This document shows, in pieces, positions 1 through 3,697 of a stretch of 6,537 bases of DNA. Source of the DNA: Ruminococcus sp. Its GTDB lineage: Bacteria; Bacillota; Clostridia; Oscillospirales; Ruminococcaceae. The first letter of the stretch is position 1. Every line of letters starts with the position of its first letter. Location: contig JAIDNR010000324.1 of NCBI GenBank assembly GCA_029063695.1, forward strand, positions 1 through 6,537, written 5' to 3'. Under the pieces are notes generated by a model. That model saw nothing but the letters and a program-made list of their open reading frames with translations. It was not told the DNA's origin and ran no database searches. A program made the position numbers and the translations under genes.

Positions 1-60
1 TTATATTTTAATAAATATACAAAAATTTAATGAATAAATGATTAAATAATAACATAAATT

Positions 61-89
61 GTCTTTTATTATGTTAGAATATAAAAGAC
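61..89. promoter_or_regulatory. Inverted repeat over a candidate extended -10 promoter
   Basis: GTCTTTTAT (61-69) and ATAAAAGAC (81-89) form a perfect 9-bp inverted repeat with an 11-base spacer, so the arm centres lie about two helical turns apart. The spacer contains TGTTAGAAT (72-80), which fits an extended -10 element (TGn followed by TAGAAT), with no good -35 box at the usual distance. The repeat could be an operator masking the promoter, or a hairpin if transcription starts further upstream. A ribosome binding site AAGGAG at 103-108 lies 7 bases before the ATG at 116. The rest of 1-60 is AT-rich with nothing else I can support. Confidence 0.4.
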
Positions 90-115
90 GAATCTATGTG
101 ATAAGGAGATGACAA

Positions 116-1285
116 ATGAGCGAAGATTACAAAAATATAATGCAGGAAAATATTGTTGATGTTATTGATGAATTTGACTATTCCACACAGAACGAATCAT
201 ACAACGAAAAATTCAGAAAGTGGCGTAGGAAAAATGGAAATCCCTTTGCATTCAGTTTTGCGGAAAATAAAAAAGAAAGTATATATATTGATGGACGTGG
301 TTTTATTGCAAATTCAGCTGTTGATGCCGAAAAAAAAGTTCTTGCTAATATTTTTTACTATATAGGTCTTGCATCGCTTATATGGATTGTTGTCGGCGAT
401 GTTCTCAGTAAAGTAATTATATTGGTATTTGATTTATGTGGAGTTAATATACATAATAATTATTTCAGTTCGGTTATTTACGGCGGTAGTACGGAAATAG
501 TTATAACTATTATCTTAATAACTCTTGCAAAGGTTCTTTTTCCGCTGTTTTTCCTGCATTTTAAGTTTAAGCTTCCTGCAAAGGTTGAATTTATGAGCAG
601 TATGAATAATTCTATGGCTCTTTTAGGTGCGATTTCAACTGCTCTTATTGTATGCACGGCAACAAGTGTGCCATCTGCTTATTCAAGTGAAAGCAAAGAA
701 ATATATGAATTTTTTAAAAATATTGAAACTGATATTTCCGTATGGGGACAGACCGAATTTATAGTATACACGATTTTTGATATTGTTATTATATCAATTA
801 TTGCGGAAATATTCTTTCGTGGTGCTATGTTTGCTGTGCTGAGACAATTCGGAGACCCGTTTGCTATTATGATTACATCTTTCATGACAATGCTTTTGTC
901 TCAGAACTTACAGACAATGCCTGCGGTTTTATTAATATCAATTACGGCTTCTTATGGAATGATTACAAGTGGAACGATGTTTACTTCAATTGCAGTTGTT
1001 ATTGTCTACAAAATGTATGAACTTGCACTCACAATAATCGAAGTTGACCCGTCGGACAAAATGCCGATGACAAGAAACCTGTTTATGATAATCATGCTTG
1101 TTTTAGGGGGAACAGGGTTGCTAATATACTGGATATATACGGTAAAAACAAAAAAATATGGACTTTCTTTTTATAAATCCGAATTTACAGACGGCAAAAG
1201 ATTTCTGCATTCAGTCAGAACATTTCCATTTTCAGCAGTTGTACTGCTCTGCATTGCCTCTGCATTGGTAAAGGCGGTGCTGTGA
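116..1285 (+). CDS. CPBP/Abi-like polytopic membrane protein, probably without protease activity
   Basis: This 389-residue integral membrane protein has a hydrophilic N-terminus of about 70 residues, then about eight hydrophobic segments (around 78-110, 127-148, 165-185, 213-232, 245-275, 280-305, 322-342 and 371-388). The stretch AEIFFRG at 230-236, followed by a helix, resembles motif 1 (EExxxR) of CPBP intramembrane metalloproteases, which includes Rce1-type CAAX proteases and bacteriocin self-immunity proteins. The first Glu is Ala230. Where the family has FxxxH I see Met259 and Gln263, and where it has HxxxN I see Tyr298 and Glu302. The metal-binding and catalytic set is therefore missing, which suggests a pseudoprotease or scaffold. 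The start is supported by AAGGAG 7 bases upstream. The stop overlaps the start region of tadA, so the two are probably cotranscribed. The family assignment is by motif resemblance only; an unrelated membrane protein is possible. Confidence 0.6.
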   Translation: MSEDYKNIMQENIVDVIDEFDYSTQNESYNEKFRKWRRKNGNPFAFSFAENKKESIYIDGRGFIANSAVDAEKKVLANIFYYIGLASLIWIVVGDVLSKVIILVFDLCGVNIHNNYFSSVIYGGSTEIVITIILITLAKVLFPLFFLHFKFKLPAKVEFMSSMNNSMALLGAISTALIVCTATSVPSAYSSESKEIYEFFKNIETDISVWGQTEFIVYTIFDIVIISIIAEIFFRGAMFAVLRQFGDPFAIMITSFMTMLLSQNLQTMPAVLLISITASYGMITSGTMFTSIAVVIVYKMYELALTIIEVDPSDKMPMTRNLFMIIMLVLGGTGLLIYWIYTVKTKKYGLSFYKSEFTDGKRFLHSVRTFPFSAVVLLCIASALVKAVL

Positions 1286-1287
1286 TT

Positions 1288-1752
1288 ATGGATATTTATA
1301 TGAAGCGTGCATTGGAACTTGCACGGATTGCGGCAGATGAGGGTGAAATTCCTGTAGGTGCTGTTATAGTTAAAAAATCTGTGGGCGAAATAATAGGAGA
1401 GGGCAGAAATATGCGTGAATTTGGGAAAAATGCCCTTGCCCATGCCGAAATTATTGCTATTGACAATGCCTGTAGGAATCTTGGTGGCTGGAGACTTCCC
1501 GACTGTGCATTGTATGTAACTCTTGAACCTTGTCCCATGTGCTGTGGTGCGATTATAAATTCACGGATTGACGATGTTTATTTCGGTGCATATGACATGA
1601 AAGCAGGTTCAGCGGAATCCGTTCAGAAGATGTTCAGTCTGCCTTATAATCACAAGCCGACTGTTTACGGCGGTATCATGGAACACGAATGTTCGTGTAT
1701 TCTCAGGGAATTTTTCAGACAGCTCCGTGAAAAAAAGTCCCGAAAGACTTGA
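1288..1752 (+). CDS. tadA: tRNA-specific adenosine deaminase TadA
   Basis: TadA converts adenosine-34 to inosine in the anticodon of tRNA-Arg(ACG), letting one tRNA read several CGN codons. It acts in the cytosol as a zinc-dependent homodimer. The 154-residue product has the full cytidine/deoxycytidylate deaminase signature: HAE at 52-54 (zinc ligand His52, proton-shuttle Glu54) and PCPMC at 81-85 (zinc ligands Cys82 and Cys85). It also has the TadA-typical GEIPVGAV near the N-terminus and a YDMKAGS stretch (DPKAG in most homologues). Length is normal. I chose ATG 1288, with AAGGCGG at 1271-1277, because the sequence from Met-Asp-Ile-Tyr-Met-Lys fits family N-termini. A GTG at 1282 gives two more residues and a 4-base GTGA overlap with the upstream stop, and is a real alternative. 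No terminator precedes the next promoter, which overlaps the tadA stop codon. Confidence 0.95.
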   Translation: MDIYMKRALELARIAADEGEIPVGAVIVKKSVGEIIGEGRNMREFGKNALAHAEIIAIDNACRNLGGWRLPDCALYVTLEPCPMCCGAIINSRIDDVYFGAYDMKAGSAESVQKMFSLPYNHKPTVYGGIMEHECSCILREFFRQLREKKSRKT

Positions 1753-1777
1753 CATATTCCGAAAAATATGTTATCAT
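1749..1777 (+). promoter_or_regulatory. Sigma-A promoter of the plus-strand ECF S component gene
   Basis: TTGACA (1749-1754), a 17-bp spacer and TATCAT (1772-1777) give a near-consensus housekeeping promoter, predicting a start near 1784. The -35 box overlaps the tadA stop codon TGA (1750-1752). The spacer holds a 6-bp inverted repeat, CATATT/AATATG (1753-1758 and 1765-1770), around CCGAAA. Confidence 0.8.
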
Positions 1778-1780
1778 ATC

Positions 1781-1819
1781 CTTGTTGTATTGTATCCTCA
1801 GATGAGGAATAATAACAAG
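1781..1819 (+). repeat. Two-tier inverted repeat in the leader of the ECF S component gene
   Basis: The outer arms CTTGTT (1781-1786) and AACAAG (1814-1819) are exact reverse complements. The inner arms CCTCA (1796-1800) and TGAGG (1803-1807) are also exact. The 3' outer arm runs into the Shine-Dalgarno AAGGAGG (1817-1823), which lies 10 bases before the ATG at 1834. The predicted transcription start falls inside the 5' outer arm, so the outer repeat is more plausible as a DNA operator at the start site, while the inner hairpin would be in the RNA. Confidence 0.45.
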
Positions 1820-1833
1820 GAGGAAAATTTAAT

Positions 1834-2457
1834 ATGAAAACACAGGTGAACACCAAACAACTGGCTTTGCTAGGACTTATGACTGCATTGGTAGTTGTTC
1901 TTTCCAACATCGTAATTCCAGTAAACGGTTTGACAATCACGCTGAATGTCATTCCCGTTGCAATCGCTGCAATCGCATTGGGCCCTACAGGTGGAGCTAT
2001 CGTAGGAGCTGTATTCGGAACTTGCAGTTTTCTTCAGTGTATGGGCATTCTCGGAACAAGTCCTATGGGTATGTTTACTTTTGAAATCAGTCCTGTACTT
2101 ACATTTTTACAGCGTTTTGTACCGAGAGTTCTGGACGGATTCTGTGTCGGCTGGATTTTCAAGGGTGTATCAAAACTTACAAATGCAAAAGTATCATGCT
2201 TTGTCACGGGATTCTTTGCCGCTTTTCTCAATACGGTCTTTTTCATGAGTGCACTTGTCATCTTTTTTGGCAATAATGCAGATTTTAAGGAGACCTATAT
2301 GCAGGGACAGAGTGCTTTTGCCTATATCTTAGGTGCAATAACAATAAATGCCATACTTGAAATGGTTACATCAACAGTCATTTCTGGTGCTGTCGGATTT
2401 GCTTTATTCAAGGCAAAACTTATTGATATTCCCGAAAAAAAGTTAAAAACTGCGTAA
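1834..2457 (+). CDS. ECF transporter S component (vitamin uptake, possibly pantothenate/riboflavin type)
   Basis: This 207-residue hydrophobic protein has about six membrane segments and matches the general pattern of substrate-binding S components of energy-coupling factor transporters (the ECF_trnsprt/DUF3816 type). Supporting features are a small-residue GxxxA in helix 1 (Gly14-Ala18), the kind of motif that contacts EcfT, and the signature LNVIPVAIAAIALGP followed by GGAIVGAVFG around residues 37-62. A Lys-rich C-terminal tail follows. An S component binds one vitamin with high affinity and delivers it through EcfT and two ATPases. None of these is encoded here, so it would use a shared module. 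It has its own promoter, a strong AAGGAGG site and a terminator 24 bases after the stop, so it is monocistronic. The sequence recalls Clostridia proteins annotated as pantothenate (PanT-like) or riboflavin carriers, but the substrate cannot be fixed from sequence. Confidence 0.85.
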   Translation: MKTQVNTKQLALLGLMTALVVVLSNIVIPVNGLTITLNVIPVAIAAIALGPTGGAIVGAVFGTCSFLQCMGILGTSPMGMFTFEISPVLTFLQRFVPRVLDGFCVGWIFKGVSKLTNAKVSCFVTGFFAAFLNTVFFMSALVIFFGNNADFKETYMQGQSAFAYILGAITINAILEMVTSTVISGAVGFALFKAKLIDIPEKKLKTA

Positions 2458-2480
2458 AATAAAATCAAACAATACAACAA

Positions 2481-2508
2481 AAAGGAGAATCATCTGCGAT
2501 TCTCCTTT
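2481..2508. terminator. Bidirectional intrinsic terminator between converging genes
   Basis: AAAGGAGAATC (2481-2491) and GATTCTCCTTT (2498-2508) form a perfect 11-bp stem with a 6-base loop. Read on the plus strand the stem ends in TTT and is followed by ATCTTT. Read on the minus strand it ends in TTTTT and is followed by GTTG. It can therefore stop both the plus-strand S component transcript and the minus-strand B12 unit. The last codons of the minus-strand gene lie in the first arm, and its stop codon spans the loop and second arm (2492-2490). Confidence 0.85.
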
Positions 2509-3005
2509 ATCTTTGCATATTTCACCGTTTTTTTCATAGCTGTATCAAGCGGTTTGCCGAGTATAATTGCCGCCGCAAAATTGCCTGTACAGTGTGTGAC
2601 ATCAAAGGGAATACCCGAAATCCAGTAATTCAGGGCGTATGCAGGTGATACGAATATATACGGCAGAGCGAATATTGCTCCGAAACATAAACCAAATGCA
2701 CCGTTTATAATTGCCCATACAATCCAGTTGTCTGTTTTTCTTAGTTTATATACAATCAGTGAAAATAAAGGCCACACAACAAGATATGTGAGCCACCACA
2801 AGCCGAATCCCCATGTAATTGCTGTGAGAAATACATAGACAAAACAGGCAAGCGTACCCTCTTTACCAAAATTTTTCGTGAATATTACTATAAGCAGAGT
2901 TACAACTTCAATATTAGGAATGGCTGCTAATGCAACCTGTGTGGCATAAAGTAATGCACCCATAAGAGCGATTCGGGTTATCTGTATAAGTTTTATTTTT
3001 TTCAA
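2490..3005 (-). CDS. ECF transporter S component, probably for cobalamin or a precursor
   Basis: This 171-residue membrane protein has about five hydrophobic segments and S-component hallmarks. Helix 1 carries AxxxA (Ala13-Ala17), the EcfT contact motif. A conserved-looking IPNIEVVTLL follows at about 29-38, GFGLWW at 66-71 and GIPFDVTHCTGNF at about 131-143, which matches the late GIPFDxxH...NF pattern of one Firmicutes S-component group. No Ecf ATPase or EcfT gene is nearby. The start is TTG, overlapping the stop of the upstream DUF4430 gene in a TTGA (3005-3002). The next ATG is 14 codons in and would cut into helix 1. Upstream there is only a weak GGA, so translation is probably coupled. 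Its role in B12 uptake is inferred from the cobalamin riboswitch of the unit and the DUF4430 partner. The gene ends inside the terminator hairpin. Confidence 0.82.
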   Translation of the reverse strand: MKKIKLIQITRIALMGALLYATQVALAAIPNIEVVTLLIVIFTKNFGKEGTLACFVYVFLTAITWGFGLWWLTYLVVWPLFSLIVYKLRKTDNWIVWAIINGAFGLCFGAIFALPYIFVSPAYALNYWISGIPFDVTHCTGNFAAAIILGKPLDTAMKKTVKYAKIKENRR

Positions 3006-3418
3006 TATCCGATTTTGAGTTCAAGCAGATATGTATCTCCATCTGCAATGACAATTTCATCAACACCTGTCATAGCTGATTCACCGTTAACTGAGATACT
3101 CCACCATGACTGCTCATCACTTTTTGCCTCATATCCCTGAACAGAAGTGATAAAACGTCCGTATTCTGATTCGTCAAAGCCGATAAGTCCCTGTGAATCA
3201 AGAAAATTTCCGAGATATTCTTCATCTGTTGAGTAAGTCTTTTCAAATGAATAGCTGTCACGCTTTGATTCAATCTGCACAGTGATTGACTTTCCTCCCT
3301 CAATTGGTTTTTCTCTTGTACTTCTGTAGACAAACAGCAGTCCAACACATACAACAGTCAGAATCACGATTCCTGCAATTATGGCAATAAGCCTTTTGTT
3401 ATTTTTTTTTCCTTCCAT
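3002..3418 (-). CDS. Membrane-anchored DUF4430 (transcobalamin C-terminal-like) protein, probable corrinoid binder
   Basis: The 138-residue protein has a Lys/Arg-rich N-terminus, one hydrophobic segment at about 10-30 and an extracellular domain of about 105 residues. The domain has the DUF4430 pattern: a YLGNFLDSQGLIG segment at 68-80, WWSISVNGE at 105-113 and a closing GDTYLLELKIGY at 127-138. DUF4430 resembles the C-terminal beta domain of the animal B12 carriers intrinsic factor and transcobalamin, which covers one face of the corrin ring. The Cys24 context (TVVC) is a poor lipobox, so I read the N-terminus as an uncleaved anchor. It is first in the riboswitch-controlled unit. GAAAGGA (3435-3429) lies 10 bases before the ATG. 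The likely job is capturing cobalamin or a corrinoid at the cell surface for the cotranslated S component. The domain call is good; ligand binding is inferred from context. Confidence 0.8.
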   Translation of the reverse strand: MEGKKNNKRLIAIIAGIVILTVVCVGLLFVYRSTREKPIEGGKSITVQIESKRDSYSFEKTYSTDEEYLGNFLDSQGLIGFDESEYGRFITSVQGYEAKSDEQSWWSISVNGESAMTGVDEIVIADGDTYLLELKIGY

Positions 3419-3435
3419 AATAAAAAATTCCTTTC

Positions 3436-3469
3436 AAAATAAAAGTACTCTCCGGAAATTTACGGAGAG
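3436..3469 (-). terminator. Riboswitch-controlled intrinsic terminator
   Basis: On the minus strand CTCTCCG (3469-3463) pairs with CGGAGAG (3454-3448) around an 8-base loop, and the U-rich tail TACTTTTATTTT follows (3447-3436). The stem is GC-rich for this genome and sits between the cobalamin aptamer and the Shine-Dalgarno of the DUF4430 gene. Its 5' arm is also part of an alternative pairing with 3511-3500, as expected for a terminator under riboswitch control. Confidence 0.7.
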
Positions 3470-3511
3470 CGATTTCTGTACAGCAAAAAATTACAGTCCA
3501 TCGCTCGTAAA
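3459..3511 (-). promoter_or_regulatory. Candidate antiterminator hairpin of the cobalamin riboswitch
   Basis: On the minus strand the 12 bases at 3511-3500 (TTTACGAGCGAT) are complementary to ATCGCTC (3473-3467) and GTAAA (3463-3459), leaving only a 3-base TCC bulge. An inner pairing CTGTA (3496-3492) with TACAG (3480-3476) could extend it. This structure takes the loop and 3' arm of the hairpin at 3490-3518 and the 5' arm of the terminator at 3448-3469, so it excludes both. Confidence 0.55.
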
Positions 3512-3600
3512 CTGTAATCAAAAAGTAGACCCGACTCAGCATTTCTGCATTACGGTGGCGTGACCGCACAGGATTTTCACCTGTTTCCCTTTACCTGATT
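3490..3600 (-). ncRNA. Cobalamin riboswitch, compact form
   Basis: Read on the minus strand, the leader has the conserved B12-aptamer core: AAAGGGAA, then GGTGAAAATCC, then GCGGTCACGCCACCGTAA, then a B12-box-like AGTCGGGTCTAC (3538-3524 region). Helices visible are ACAGG/CCTGT (3584-3580 with 3572-3568), CGGT/ACCG (3566-3563 with 3556-3553, loop CACGCC), a GCA-GAAA-TGC hairpin (3548-3539), and a closing helix AATCA/TGATT (3600-3596 with 3520-3516) that may continue as GGTA/TACT after a bulge. A further hairpin ATTACAGT/ACTGTAAT (3518-3511 with 3497-3490) sits where the P13 hairpin is expected. The aptamer core is only about 85 bases, much shorter than the usual class I form of about 200, so it resembles the compact class II variants. 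It controls the DUF4430 and S component genes, presumably switching them off when cobalamin is present. Confidence 0.88.
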
Positions 3601-3629
3601 ATTTTACCACATTTTTTCTGATATGTCAA
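3601..3629 (-). promoter_or_regulatory. Sigma-A promoter of the cobalamin-riboswitch unit
   Basis: On the minus strand TTGACA (3629-3624), a 17-base spacer and TAAAAT (3606-3601) form a near-consensus promoter. Transcription would start at about 3594, right at the 5' edge of the aptamer, so the closing helix may be trimmed or the start slightly upstream. It is back to back with the polA promoter. Confidence 0.8.
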
Positions 3630-3637
3630 TAGACGGC

Positions 3638-3666
3638 TTGCTATTTCAGAAATAATGTGATATAAT
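3638..3666 (+). promoter_or_regulatory. Sigma-A promoter of polA
   Basis: TTGCTA (3638-3643), a 17-bp spacer and a perfect TATAAT (3661-3666) predict a start near 3673 and a leader of about 25 bases with AAGGAG at 3686-3691, 6 bases before the ATG. TATTTC-A-GAAATA (3642-3654) is a 13-bp palindrome overlapping the end of the -35 box and the spacer. Confidence 0.8.
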
Positions 3667-3697
3667 AAAAGTAATCTGTTTATATAAGGAGAACGAT

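Noticed and set aside
1171..1443. 90-codon minus-strand open frame across the CPBP-like/tadA junction
   Set aside because: It is opposite two well-supported genes, and lacks a promoter, ribosome binding site and plausible protein composition.
1683..1698. ACACGAA/TTCGTGT palindrome, resembling an SOS-type operator
   Set aside because: It lies inside the tadA coding region, the loop would be two bases, and it does not match the Gram-positive LexA box spacing. Probably chance codon composition.
1735..1750. AAGTC/GACTT hairpin as a tadA terminator
   Set aside because: The stem is only 5 bp and no T-run follows, so it is not an intrinsic terminator.
3485..3518. ATTACAGT/ACTGTAAT hairpin followed by TTTTTT on the minus strand, read as the main terminator
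   Set aside because: The stem has only two G/C pairs and a 13-base loop, and its position and loop complementarity fit the P13 hairpin of the riboswitch better. The GC-rich hairpin at 3448-3469 is the stronger terminator. A minor termination role remains possible.
3381..3563. 60-codon plus-strand open frame across the B12 leader
   Set aside because: It lies antisense to the riboswitch and DUF4430 start, has no ribosome binding site and no recognizable domain.
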